The notes beneath the pieces are model-generated. The model made no database searches. It worked only from the letters and a program-made list of their open reading frames with translations, and was not told where the DNA came from. Below, one piece after another: positions 22,279-37,200 of a stretch of 64,000 nt of DNA (its first letter is position 1; each line of letters opens with the position of its first letter). A program made the translations under genes and the position numbers. The stretch is from Pomacea canaliculata (lineage: Eukaryota > Mollusca > Gastropoda > Architaenioglossa > Ampullariidae), in the NCBI RefSeq assembly GCF_003073045.1, contig NC_037592.1:15122384-15186383 (forward strand), written 5' to 3'.

Positions 22279-25200
22279 TTATTTCTTTTTTGAGTTGTCT
22301 GCGTCCTCTTCATCATCATACAAATGATGATCATCATCATCATCATTCTCAGATAGCAAAGGAGTGGATGACCGAGAAATCGAGGGTGAAGGTGGTGCAG
22401 ACCCAGGTTTCGTGTACTTGAAACTTTTGATCTAAAAGGATAAGACAAACATTAATCTGATTGTGAAATAGCAGCTACACTGAACAAAATAACAGAAAAG
22501 CCATTTTTCCTCAGGTCCTCACAGGCTGTCTCCTTATCTATTGGGGTTTAAGCCATGATGAAACTTTCTTTCACTGTTCTACAAATTCTACACATCACAT
22601 TTTTTGGACCTTCTTGCCTTTATGTGACAAAATTTTCAGGTAAACACAACAAATAGCACCTACAGATAACTGCTGATCACTGAAGACTTCCAGTCCAGAT
22701 TTTTAAGAAGGAAAATTATAAATCTTTTAAGACACCAATTTGTCCTCAGACTTTGTCCTGCAAAAAGCCATGATTCTTTTCTTCATAACTGAAGAAAATC
22801 AAAACTTACCGAAAAAACATCGTCATCAAGCTGATCAGTGCGAGTCTTGGCCAAGGCAATATTGCGAGCCTTTCGGTAGTACTGCCAAAATATATCACTC
22901 AGTTTAAGCATGCATGATGACTGCTATTTGCTCTAAATAAATAAGCTATTCAAATTTTGAATAAACCATAAAATTAAAATTAGCATAATTAAATACAAGG
23001 GTATAGTAAATATTATGTCTACTTACAATGCCCAGATTTTTCCAATCAAGTAGTTCACTCAGCCTCTCAGTGCGATTTCTCTGGATGATTCTCTGGCGCC
23101 GCGAAAGGCAGGTAAAATCAAACATGTACTGTAAGAGATGAAGACTAAATGTGTTATCAAGACACAATTTAAAAAAAAAAGCTCTTTGAAATGACCGTAT
23201 AAAATGCAAAGCATTAATTGATTTATACCTGTTTATTTGAGCAAGCCTGTGTTTCGATGATCGTTTGACATTTATAATGGACATGCGACTCTTTCCTGGT
23301 ATGGCTTTCCTAATTCAACAACATGGCTGTAAAATGCACTCTAAGTCTGTCTACCCACGAACTTGTATTACTGGACTACTGGCAGACGATTTTTTCCAGT
23401 TAACTACTAAAACGAGGCATGATACCACAAAGCTTCCGGTTTAGTCACATTCTTTGTTTAGGCTCGCCGAGACTAACAGCGGAGAACTTCGCAAGAGGCT
23501 AAGCGCTGGTCTTGGCAGACAGACAGCAGTCCACCTAAACACATCCATGGTCTACCTGAATTCCTAGTTCCTACACCCATGGATGTGTATAGGTGGATTG
23601 CTGTCTGTCTGCCAAGACCAACTTTTAGCCTCTTGCGAAGCTCTCCGCTGTTAGTCTCGGACAGCCGTAACAAAGAATGTGACTAAAGCGTAAGCTTTGT
23701 AGTCTCCTGCCTCGTTTTAGTAGTTAATCTGAAATGTGAATAAACCGGAAGCTTTCTTGTCTCATGCCTGGTTTTAGCAGTTAACTGGAAAAAAATTCGC
23801 CTGCCAGCAGTCCATGGATATTAGTTCATGCTACACCATCTTGAGTATGCAACAGAAGTAACATAGTGCAGTTTCCCACTGTCCATCACTCTTTTTTATC
23901 TTACATGCTATTCTTACTTGAGCAAGCTCTTTGATAGAATCTTCAGCACTCTTGTGATGACGATCCACAATGTAGATACCATAGGTTTTGGGGTCTTGGA
24001 TGTGGTCATGCATAAAGCACCCAAAACCCGAAAGATTGGTTGTGATGCTGGGGATTCCCATCACAGTGCATTCCGCTGCAGGCACAAGCATATATACATC
24101 CTTTTCATGTTATGTCAACAGATCTCCAAACAGCAAGATAAAACTAAAAATAGATGAACTTTAGGAATGTTATCATGCTTGTTTGCTAATTCATTAATTT
24201 CTTGGTATTATCTTTTTTTCTTCACAAAACCTCTGCATTTAAATGTATTTTTAGCATCTATACCAGTACAGAGTGCATACAAGCACACATTCCCCTTCTC
24301 TCCCTCACACACAAAATTCAACCTTTTTACCTTTCATTTAATAACAAATCTAGATGAGAACGAGTAGAATGGTTACAGCCAAACAAATTAACAGTCATAC
24401 GAGCTTACAATCCTACTGCTTATATTTAAAAGTATTTACTGCAGCCATAAGAAGCAGCAAACCTGGGGTGTAGCCCCATGGCTCATAATAAGATGGAAAA
24501 ACGCCTAGATGACATCCTCGTACAAAATCTTCATAGTCCAGTCCGAAAAGAGGGTTTGTGGAGTTCAGAAACTCTGGGTGGAACACAACCTGTAGCCACC
24601 CAATGAAACACAAAAAAACAACACTGTAAGATTCACTATTTACATAATATATGCAAAGATAGATCTATATAAAGAAGAGATGCAGACTTATAGAAACAGA
24701 TAGAATGAGAAGTAGCTATGAAATTATTATTGTCATTGTTTTTTGCTCCTACCACCCATCCCCATCTTCCCATCTTTTCCATCTGTGTACCTGCACATTA
24801 ATTCCTTTTTTCTGCAATTAGAAAATTATCCTAAAACCAGCTTTATATTGATCATCAATATTAACCATATGCATAAAGTTATGGTTCAGTATCTTCATGC
24901 TTTTACTTACAAAGAACGTACAGGTTTTTTGAATTGATGTTTTGTAGATGCAAACAAAAGCATAATTGTAAATGTGGTAAACTAGTAATAGTGACTGATA
25001 TAAATTTTCAAGCTTCTCAAGCAGCAAATTGTGTAAGCCACAATCCGCAAGTGTAGGTGCTAGCAAAGGGGCTAAGCATATCCTGCTTGAACAAGATTCT
25101 AAACTTTACCTTGACACGATCATGGCGATTGTTGAAGAGTTGGCAGCGACGAAGGGCATTGAGAACTGGATCGTTGTGGTCATCTACTACATTGTGTGTG

Positions 25201-28200
25201 CAAATGGGAGGAAGGTTATGACGCTGCATAAAACAGTTTAATGAATATGAGAAGAAGAAAATATTTGTTCATTATTACAAGCAGCATTTCCATAAAACAG
25301 TTTTTTTCAAAGTCATGGCAGATTCTCATAACACCCAATGTACAATTTTAATCTGAAATTAAGTGATAATTCTAAACCCTCCACTTTGTATTTCCATGAA
25401 GTTTTGTATCTTTTGTACCACTATGTTAATGGGGGAAAAAGATTACAAAATGTTATAAAAACTCCAATCACACAAAAAGTTACTTCATTTAAGAGAATCT
25501 CAATGAAATGAATTATTCCATATAACAAATTCTCTTATTTGAATAGGTTTGTTATATTAAAAATTATTATATTTTTTAATGAAATGTGTGACAATGTGTT
25601 AGTTAATCTCACACACAAACACACACACTGAAAATGAGTGATTTATAAGCACCTGTGCAGCAAATATACATCTCTTAAGTTTGACCATGTCTTCTTGCTG
25701 CAAAATGTCATCACCATTTGGTAAACTACCCCTGGAAAAGTAAAACTCATCATCAGTGATAGAAATATTTGAATCCATCTTTTATTGAGTGATTACATCA
25801 TGTGTTCTTTTATTTATATTTGAACAGCCTGGCTTATAAGTTCCCAATTTATCAATAAGGACAATTTCCGAGGAAATAGTTAATCATTGTGCATATATTG
25901 GTTGCTATGTGAGTCAACAGAATTTTTCAAATTTCATTTCTCTTAATCTAGCTTTGTCAAGACACCATGCTTTGATCGATCCATTTACTGGAACTCGTAA
26001 GCAGTTGTACAGCAAGGAAATGACAAAGAATCACTACACAAATACAATAATTTATGGTTCAGGAAAAGCTCTTTCTAAATTAGCATGAAACATGTTTGTG
26101 TCGATTAAAATAATTTAAATATTTGTCTTTCAAGTTTACACGATGGAGCACAAATGCACAAAATTCTTATGCCAGCAGTGCCAGCAAAGTGCAAAATCTA
26201 CAAGTCAAAAATGAGTTTAATGAAATTCTTATACATGTATTTAAAAGTTATGTGAATAACGAAATACAAAGTCATGGTTTTTTATTATTATTTACTATTT
26301 ATGTTATCATCTTTTATTTTTCTCATTTTTTAAAACAAGAGAAACCGATTCTTTTTACCAGTTAACTTGAATCTGCGGTTTATGCTTACAACAAAACTGC
26401 AGCCGTCTACATTCAAATCATCTGACTAACAATCTAGTCAGTCATTAAACTTCACTTTTAAAATGAAAAAATGCTGAATTATGGGGCAGCTGCACTCCAG
26501 TATCAAGTATCAAATCACTCATTGCTGTGATCAGACTTGTGACACTTTGGTGACTGCAGCATTCTGTGAAAGTCCCCGGTGCTCTCTGGTACAGAACGGC
26601 AACAAGAAATATAAAACTGTTTAGAAAAAATCTTGCTACCACCATGTAGCTGGACCATATGACATAATTCTAATGAGCAATAAACTTTGAACCTTCATCC
26701 AGAACCTAATCACTGCTGTTACTATTGATGCTTCACTGTAATACAAAAGATAACAAAACAAACACAAAAAAAAGTTTAATTTTTCCCACTATGAACCTCA
26801 CCTGAGGCAAACATCAAATATGCGCCTCCCAATCTGGTTTTGCACATAACCGACAGTATCACGCAGCTGCTTGGCAATGGCCTGCCCTCGCAGGGACTCG
26901 ACGTTAAAGTTATTGTTGCGAGCTGGGAAAATTAGGAAGGCTATAACTGTCATGTCACTGCTGCAAGACTGTAAAAAACAAAGTGGAAAGTACATGGAAC
27001 CTTGAGATGATGTACTATACATCCTCTACCATTACCATCACTACCACAACCATCATCATTATATTCTATCATATTTTTCCTCTTGCATGTTATATTTTTA
27101 TTTCTGTTACTTTGTACTACATACTAAGCCAGCTGCTTTATCAAGGAAATGTGCTATACAAGTCCACTTTCTGACATTATTTATATTTTTCTCAAAATTA
27201 AAAAAAATAACATTGTGTCAAGCAAAACAAACAAAAAAAGCACATGAACCCCAAATAAAAACAAAAAACTGAAAATGAGCAATAGTATGAAAAATAAATC
27301 TTCTAGGAAATCAAGTATTTCTAAGAGGCAATGAAGCTAAGTGTTAACATTTACTTTCATGTAATGGTTGAGACGAGCCAAAGATTCAATGAACATATCA
27401 GCCCCCTTGTTGGAAAACTCGTAACGGCCAGCAGTAAAAAAGTATAGAGTTTTATCAAGATCAAAGTCATAGTGCCTGAGGAAGAAATATATGTGGTTAT
27501 CAAATGGTGAATTCAGATGACATAATAACAAACTAGTGTAACAAGCTTTTTTACGTATATTTTTTATCTTTAGATAATCAAAAGTAAATGGTAATATTCT
27601 ACATGACATTCTGCAACAAGCCTTTAGCTGCTGAATAATGTAACTATTCCTATTCCAAACAGTGTTCAGAATTAGAATTTTTATCAAAAGCCATTATTTT
27701 AAAAAGAGATTTTTTTTTCCAAAGAATCAAGGAAATATGATAAGAATAGGGGTATATTCAAGATAAATAACATTCTGTAATGGTCTCAAAATAATGTATA
27801 TGCTTCTAAATAAATCCATTAAGAGGTAATTTCTCTCTCCAACTAGAACTGCAACCCTGATAAAATAAGCAATCATAATTTAAAAAAAAAAAAGATCAAA
27901 TTTTACAGCTGATAAAAGATCAAAGAAGAATACAAGTATTAATATACAACTTTTAACAATATTTAACTTAATTTACTCTCGCAATGGAATTTTTCTTTAT
28001 TTCATACTATTTATAATCTCTCACCCATAAAAGTGGCCTCGGACAAAGTCATTCAACTTTTCTTTGTTGATTGCATGAAGGTTTTGAAATTCATGCAAAG
28101 CACTGAACTTGATGATATTCAGTCCATTAGGTGTGATAACATCTGTAAATATATTATCAGCATTGTAGAATAGATGCGATTTAAGCTGAACCAAAAGAAT

Positions 28201-31200
28201 ATAAACTATTCTGATAAGTTGTTGGTAACCAAACAAGCCCTGCATGATAATAAAATCAGTTGACCCAAGTACCAGAATATAAAACATGTCTTATGATATA
28301 TGACTTAATGTTTATCAGTCCTGCCCTTTAATTAGTACAATTTATAATTTTAACGGCTCATATCCAAAAATTTTGCATAGTTGCCTAGTATTGGCTCTCT
28401 GAAATACTTATTATAGCTTCAGAAGATACATTGCAAAGGAATAAAAAAAGAAACTCATTACACCAAAACCAACCAAGACAGATACAGTCAAATCTCGCTA
28501 CTATGCCACCTACCGGGACCAAGCAAAAGTGGCATAGTAGCGAGAGAGGCATAATACTGAGGGTTCGTAAAAACGGCTTTATTTGCTCAAGTTACCCGTC
28601 AGTCCAAAGCTCTCAACAATCGTCGGCTGGCGCTAGCTGTCTCCTCTCATTCTCCCCCTCACCTCTTCATCCTCCATCCCTCCCAACCAAATAGCATCCT
28701 GTCGCTAGTCGACCTCCTCCCCCGCTCTCCCTGTCACGGGCTGTCACCCGCCAGCGACCACCCCCCATCGCCAGCCTCCACCCTCCCTGTGTGCGTGCTG
28801 TGTTCCATCCCACCTAACTGCCATGTCCCACACTACCATATGATAATCGAGCACTGCGCGGAATTTCATAACTTGTGCCTTTTAATAATCACACAAAAGT
28901 GGCATAGTAGCGAGAGTAGGTGGTGGCATAGTAAATTTATTTTGCATTGAATTTTGTCTGGACCGAGCAAAAGTGGTATAATACCGAGAGTGGCATAGTA
29001 GCGAGGTGGCATAGTAGTGAGATTTGACTGTAACTCAATTTCAATGTAGGATTGTCAGGTGCTGCAAAATGAGGCCAAAATTATTTCATTATTTCACAAA
29101 ATGTTTAGACAAGCTGGCTTTATAGGTGGGATTAAAAATTACAAATAGACCAAATTTTTTTTTAGCACCAGAAACTTCTGAAATAGACATCTCTGATTTC
29201 AAGATGATGCAGGAAATAGCCAGTCTGCCAAACATACCTGGCTTGCGCTTCAAGAGGTACTCTGACTCCGTGCCAGTAATTTCGGAGACCGTCGTAAACA
29301 CATGGGCACAGTGCACGGCAGCTCTCTCCATGCAGTACCGATGGTAAATCTGACGATCTCCTGCTTCTTTGTCTAAGTTGAACTGTACATTAAGTGATAA
29401 ATGTTATATTACAGCTTCATCTACGGCTGTAAATGTCCACATAAAAAAACCGTGATAAACAACACAAAGTTCCATTTTCTTAAAAACCAAAGAGAAGCCC
29501 ACATAAGAGTTTCTTAAATTAAAAAAAAAAGTTTGTATGTGTGCCTGTATCTGTGCACATGTGGCAGCATAAGTACAAATGTAAAAGTTCCGACATTTGT
29601 GTGAGTTTATATATACCTAACATTTCCACAGGTTGGGTCGTCGAATGCAAGATGAAATTATATTTTTTCAAAACTGGCACAGAAATAATTAAGAATAAAA
29701 ATAGATATGTGTTGATGACTTCAGGGACAGAAAAGATGACAAAATGAATACGGCTTAAACCAAAAATACAAGTTACCTTGTCGAGGTTGTTGTAAAAATC
29801 TGCACTGCCAGCACAAAGATATCGACCCAGTAAAGTTGCATGGGTAGTGAAGATTACACTGACATTTAGTTGCCTGAGGCGGCTTAAAATAAGCCCAACA
29901 CCTGCTAGCCATTCATGGAAATGACCAACCACTGAAGCATCTGATGGCAAATTCTTCAAAAACTACAGAGGCAACACAAAAAACATTAAACAGTAACAAA
30001 TCAGTGCAGCAATGAATGTTCCACAGACACTACAGGAGCACCTTGATACTGTGTCTTATACGGCAGCTCAGAAAACTTTTCAGAAATACCAAATTTTCCA
30101 ATCAGGATGCTTAGCAATCCACTCCTCTATTTTGTTGAATTATGTTCCATAACTTGCAGAAAATTTTTTAGATTTTAGCACAACAAAAACCTTGTTAATA
30201 CCATGTCTATTGGGATTATTATGTAACAATATCTGATTAAAAACATCACTTGAAAACAGTGTATATCCTATGTATCCTACCTAATAACAAAGACTTTAAA
30301 ATAGATCTAGTCTAGATATATAATTATTATTTAGGGGAAAAAAAGGAACATCTGTTTAATGTTATTTGACTTCTCCACACAACATAGGCTTAGTCTATAA
30401 GAAACAGATTTTAATCCTGTTAAATCAATATAATGTTCATAAAAGTCAGACTCCTTTCTGCATTGGTTTCCTTTCTCTGAGAACATCAAATACAAGACTG
30501 CTTCTATTTGTTATACCATTATCACTGGCTACCTTTCTACTCTGGTCTCTCGGTTAAGAGGAACTTTGGGTTTCGAATTCTCTACCCATGTGTAAGATGC
30601 TCCTCTTCTTTCTTAGCCTTTAAACCTCACTTGAAAACATATTTGTTAAGTACTACTTGTAATGTGTCTTCATGCGATCTTGTCTTATTTGGCTGCCATA
30701 CCCGAGTGTTTTATTGTGTTTTTTAAGAGGTATGCATGACCAAATGAGTGCACCTAGGACTGGTTGAATAGGCACCTTATAAATAATTATTTATCATTAT
30801 TACAATATGTAAAATCTCTCCAACTCCTTACTTCGCTCAAAAACCAGGCAACCAAGGCACCAAAGATGACAGCATCATTTGATTCTCGATCATGCCACGG
30901 AATGCCAATACCTGCATTCTCCCAGAGTTCATGTTTGAATTCATCCAGTTTCCAGGCCGCAGACCCAATGTCAAATAATACAACTTTGGGATACCCATCA
31001 ATTAGCCAGCGCCCAAAAAACACCTGTGTCAAAGAGCAAAAGACAGACAGAGCAAAAAATAAGAAACAGGCTGCATGAAAATATATCCATTCTGACAGAA
31101 ACCTATACAAATCACACTTTTCTTGTCAGACCCGGATTATTACTGTCTTGAGATGACAAGAATCTCAAAAGTATTAATTATTAAGTAATTCTTTTCCTAT

Positions 31201-34200
31201 TCATGGTTTATTCAATATAAATGAAAATGAAATTCAGAACTCCATGGAAGGATATGTACTGTTATACAACATGTTTGACACAGTCAGTTTGAGACTCCCT
31301 TTGACAAAATATAACAATAAAATAATCTTATAATGTGCAGTACCCATTATATTAGAGTCTTAATAGAGTAAAAATTTGTTTCATCAAATGAACAGATTTT
31401 TATTCATTACTTAATAATAATTCCCCAACTCTGATTAACTAACCCCAAGATACACGTCATCAAAGACTGACAAGAACTGAAAGAGATCAAACACAAGATG
31501 TCAATTTACAGCCATTTTAGAACAATCTTATACAAGAAAGGCTATGGCCTCAGTGTGAGATGGGAGCATGCTTAATTAGAGGTCTTCATGTTGCAACATC
31601 ACATCATGGATCTGACTTCTTTCTAGGCATGTGGAAAACAAATATTTATGAAGATTTGTATCTTCTAAACAAAAGCCTCAAATTCTGGAAATTTATTGCC
31701 TATAATAAACTTATATTATTATAAAATAATCTCATGTGTCTTTGAATTGATCAAATTATTTCCTCCCTTTCCTCTAATAGACAATAAGGTACATGCAATA
31801 AATAGGACACTTTTCATCAGAACCCTGATACAAAAGACTGCAACCTACAATGAACAAGAGAAAGATTTTTTCCATGTCAAAGTTATTCAGTTAAATGTAG
31901 GATAGGGAAGGCAACACAGGAGTGGAGATGGCTACCACCTTCACAAAATAGCTGACCTGAGATAAGAGTGGCCTCTCACACCTCACTCACCTACAACTAA
32001 AATGCTAGCCCAAGCCCTCTTCTTAGCACACATCCAGAGGGATGAAACAATAATAACAGAAATATCTCCATGATTTGAGAGTTTTTCCATTCTCCACAGA
32101 TATACAGACCTTGATGCCAGCTTGCCTCAGAGTATTGATGGTCTCACGGTAAACATGGTGATGAGGTTCCAGGATTTCCACTTCAGTGCGGACGCATGCT
32201 TCATTGTAGGGCCCCATCAGACAGTACTGCTCTCCCCATTCTTCTGTAGTTACTGGCGCCTTGGTCTTGATTACAGTATAAATACCTCCAACTGCACATT
32301 AATGAACTGGGTTGTTAAACAAGGTAAACAAACAATAATTTAAAATAAAGGCTACATACAAAGCATGTACATTCAGTGAATGAAAAATTAAAGTGTTTAA
32401 CGCTTCTGTTTGTTGTGCAATAAATAGTTGTTAGTGAGATGATGTCAACTCTCTGGACATGGAAAACCCTTATTTCCAGCAACAAACTGATTCAATAATA
32501 TAAATGCAAAATTTATACTGTATAGTGCATACTGACATTTATAAGGAGCATGCTCTTAGTGCTTAAGAACAAGAACGAGACATGGGCAACATATGAGGGA
32601 TAGAAGAACAAGTAATCAACGTATGAATGACAGAAGGATAAAAAACAGTACTGATGATGAATAAAAGACAAATACGAAAAAAAAAAATGAAAAGAGAATC
32701 CAAGTAACATGGACTATGAGTATTGTTATTTTGCAAAAGGAAGATGGGCAGGGAAGTAGCAACAAGCAGAGAAGGGGGCAAGGGTGTAAAAAAAGACTAG
32801 AATTTTATGGACTGTTGTTAGGAGTAATGCATAATGAAGAGGTACATCTTCGGTGTACATTTAAAGAATTCAATAATGGGTAGGTGGCAGATATGGAAAG
32901 GGAGAGAGTTCCATTATTTTGCTGCACATTAACTAAAAATCCTGTGGCCATATGTTGTTGTTCTGGTGACAGGAATAGTTAGGAGGCTGTCATCATCAGA
33001 CAGAGCGGAGTTGTCTAGCAGGGACATAAGGAAAGAGAAGTTCTAAGAAATAGTCGGGGCAGGAGCCAGCAAAGAATTAAAACACAGCACTGACAGTTTG
33101 TACTGATTTATTTGGTATTTTTTAACTGTTTTAGTAAGTCCTTAAGAAGTAAGGCGTATCTTTTCAAAATAATTATATTCATTACCATTAAGTATTTTAA
33201 CTAAGTACATTAATTATTCAGTTTATTAGTAAATAATATTAGTGTATTAGTAAATGGTGCATACAAAGATTGTACTATTAAGAGCTGACATCTTTTACCA
33301 GTAACAGTTTAACAGTATAGCCACTTAGACCAGATTTAATTAAAAGAAATCAAATTTTTTTCACAATATATTATGCTGCCATGGTTCCAGAACCAAAACT
33401 CTAACCTACACTTTCATCGATGACCTTAAGAATACAACAATAATATTGCTTATTCTTTCTGGACTGAGTTGTTTCTTTTAAAGAATCATTTCTATTCAAT
33501 GAAGGATAATGGTATATTTCTTTGATCAATATGACGCCTTCATACATGGATGTGTATTGGTGTTCATGTGAGAAATTTCTTTTTCTTAATAGGGTACACA
33601 CATGATTGCATATTTATAATTACTATTTTATGTTCTTATATGTAAATAAGCGTACATTTAGTAATTTCAGTCTTGAGCTCTGCTAAAACCTGTATCTAGT
33701 TCAGTCAGCAGCAACTCCACATGACTGCTTTACAATGCTATAATGTCAAACAAACATAAAGCTATGAAAGGCAAACATGCCCTAGTGTTCTATTGTTCTT
33801 GCTTCGGCATTGTTCTACAATCATGAAGAAACATCTCTATATGACCAAGATGCTGATGCTATTTTAATTTCCTCTCCTTTCAATGGTGCCTTCCAGTCAG
33901 ATTAACAATGTATATGAAAAGCTAAGTTGGCACTTTTTGCAGTTCACTGTGCAATGTGCCACACACATGTTCTTTCTGCTACTGACTTTGTAGGGGCATT
34001 TTGTATCTGACTGGTGTTAGAGGGTACATCAGGTTTCACTCTATCTTGAATATAGAAACAACTGTAAGAGTAATGGCTTTTGAGTGGAACTCAAGCAGTC
34101 GATTAATTAAAAGCTTCTTAGTACTTAGCTCCATGGTTAAATAGTGAATACCTTCAAGCTTAGCAGACATTTTAGAAGCCATAAATGCAATATTTCATAA

Positions 34201-37200
34201 TGTCTTCAGTGTCTACACAACACTAAAAATTCAGTCATGTCATAAATTTCTTAATTAAAGTCTCTGAAATTAGGTTGTACCTGTTCAATCCAATAGATTG
34301 AACGATACATTTATTAACCTGTGCATCTGACTAGATTCTGTGATACAGGTATTTTCCAGAAAATTGTACACACTTCTTCTGTATTATTATTATAGACAAA
34401 TATTCTACCCCAAAACTCCTAAGAAGGAATTTCTATAAGAGGTCTAGTTACTGCCTAAGTGGATCCACACACTAATAATGTCTCAAGTATATGTACTGTC
34501 TGTAGGTAGCTATGGAGATTACAAAGGTTGCTTCAGTAGATACTTGCATAATATTTTATCCATTTAGTTTTTACAGAAAATGAGAGTAAAACATTCAGCA
34601 GAAATTCCAGTGCAATCAATTCAATAAAACTGTCTTTCTGATTACCCAGTTATAATTATTTTCTATGTGGTTTATGTGATTTTGGATGTTTACATAAGTG
34701 TTTATATATAACAATATATAGATATTAAGGTGTGTATGCATACACACATATATCTATTGGTGGAAAATTGCATGAAAGAAATTAGCAGAATTCTGTAGCA
34801 CAATTGTATAAGTTTACCAAGTAGTACAAAGCCATGTAATAGGATGACTAATAAAGTCTATATATTATTAGAACCAATGAGAAGATTAGTCAGAATGCTG
34901 TTCAAAGCACTTCTCCAGTACAAGAATGTGTTTAGCAAGACAGCTAATAGTAAAAAATGAGGATAAAACATTATTATGTCAGATCGATGCCATAGCAATG
35001 TATATACAAAACATCTCTAAGACTGTCCACAATCCACAAGGGCAAACACTTAGCCCAAAATTTCAAATATCTTAACTTCGAAAATTTGATTTCTCCATCA
35101 CAGTCTGCTTATGGGCCTTTTTACAGCACCGAGACTGCCCTGCTTAAGGTGACAAATAACATTTTGTCTGCACTGGATAGACATCACATTTCTCACCATG
35201 TTAGACCTGTTTGCTGCCTTTAATACTAGAGACCACACTACTCTCATTCATAGACTCAGTATTCTCTATGGCATCTCAGGCTCCCCACTCAAATGGTTGC
35301 AGTCATATCTCTCAGATAGGACTCAGTTACAGTGAATGACTGTGTGTTTCCACCAGTATTTGTACGCTCAGAAGTCCCCAAAGGTTCTATACTTGGTCCC
35401 ATCCTCTTTATCACATGCATGAAGTCACTTACTGCTCTAATTCAATATATCTGATCAATCCTTTGCTGACGACACTCAGCTGTATACCAGCTGTTCTCCT
35501 TCTCAGGCACACACTGTTATCCAGAGCATCCAAGATTGTATTTCTGATGTTAGACTATGGATGACCCACAAGTTAAAACTAAATGATGAAAAAACAGAAG
35601 CTTTAAAGTTTTTCAAAGAGGACACCCAGAGTTTACCTTTCACTGCATGTCTCTGTTCGGGTAGGTGATGTCAATATTTCTTTTGTTACTTCACATAGCT
35701 AAGGTTACACAATGTCTGCTGACATCTCTTGATAAGCATGTTTCTCACATCTGTCATTCTACATACTATGAACTCTGGAAGATCAGCTCCATTCGCCATA
35801 CTCTGTCCATCTCAACCACCAAAATTCTCATCTGCTCATTTGTTCCGTCTAAATTAGACTACTGCAGCACTCTTTTTGCTGGCTGTCTTACCTCATTGAC
35901 AAGCTTAAGAAAGTCTAGAACTCAGCTGCTCATCTCGTTTTCCAAACTCGCAAATCTGAACATGTCACACCACTTCTTCACTCTCTTCATTGGCTACCAG
36001 TTAAAGCTAGAATAGACTACAAGCTGTCAACTCTGTGCTATGAATTCTTTGAAGGCTCCTCCCCCAACTACTGAACTGAAATCTTGTCTGTCCAAATCCC
36101 TGCCTGAAACCTTTGCTCCTCATCAGACTCCCGCATTCTATCCCTTTCTTCCACAAACACAGTAATATACAGACAACTGACATTCTCCCTCTGTGTTGCA
36201 AAGTAGTGGAACTCTTTCGCATCACATTCGCCCCTTGGACTCCAAGGAGTTTTTGAGTTAGGGAAAATGGCGTAATAGGCACAAGTATTTGGCCGGAAAC
36301 TAACAACTAATTCGATATAGGTTTTCAACTTAGGGAACTTATCGAGTTCCGACTGTACCAACATAACTTAAAAATTACTTTACTCATGAAGCACATTTGT
36401 CAATATGCCTCAAGTGTTTACTAGCATTTTCAGTTACTTCTGCCAGACATCTCTGGGCACTAATGTGCTTGAGTCTGAGCCATGAAAAGTAAGTCATGAA
36501 ATTATGTGTCATGAACATTCATTAGTGCTGCCACCCAGCAAGGGTCTCTTGGTCAGCTTTGTCAGTAGTTGCATCTAACAAATATAAGTCAATCATCTGA
36601 CACAGACCCAGATCAAAGGATTAATGTTGGTATTATGAACTATAAGAATAAATACATCGCAAACTTCTTATTAATTTTAAAAGGACTATGCTGGTGGGTA
36701 CTAAATACAAGCTTGTATGAACTTTTTCATTCTTTTCAAATGAAAGTGTTAATATTACAGTCTCTAACAATAACAGTCTTAATGTATAAATCATGTGGCT
36801 TGTATAGCCAGTATAAGTAAGCTCATTTTTTACACGTTCTAAGACTGAGGGTTAAAAAAAAGATGACTAGCTAAGAAAATGCTGATCGATGTGCTCTTGT
36901 AACACTTTCGCATACGCAGTGCATATTTCGTTCTTAAATGACGCTCACTGCATTTTTCATGGTGGACAAAAGCATGACAAATCCCAAGTTAGGCAAGAGA
37001 ATGATTACTATATCGCCTACTGCTAGCTATCGTGCGAGCACAGGTTTCTGGGTTTGTATGTTATGCGTTCACGTTTCCTCTGACACTCACCTTTATTTGC
37101 CACCTCCCATGCCACTTCAAAAAGCCATCTGTTTTCTGCTGCAGCCTTTTCACCTCTATCGAGATCAGATTCATCATATTCAGGCTCGATGTTTTTCAAA

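Noticed and set aside
36007..36364. Two overlapping minus-strand frames of about 98 codons
   Set aside because: They run antisense over LINE and MITE remnants.
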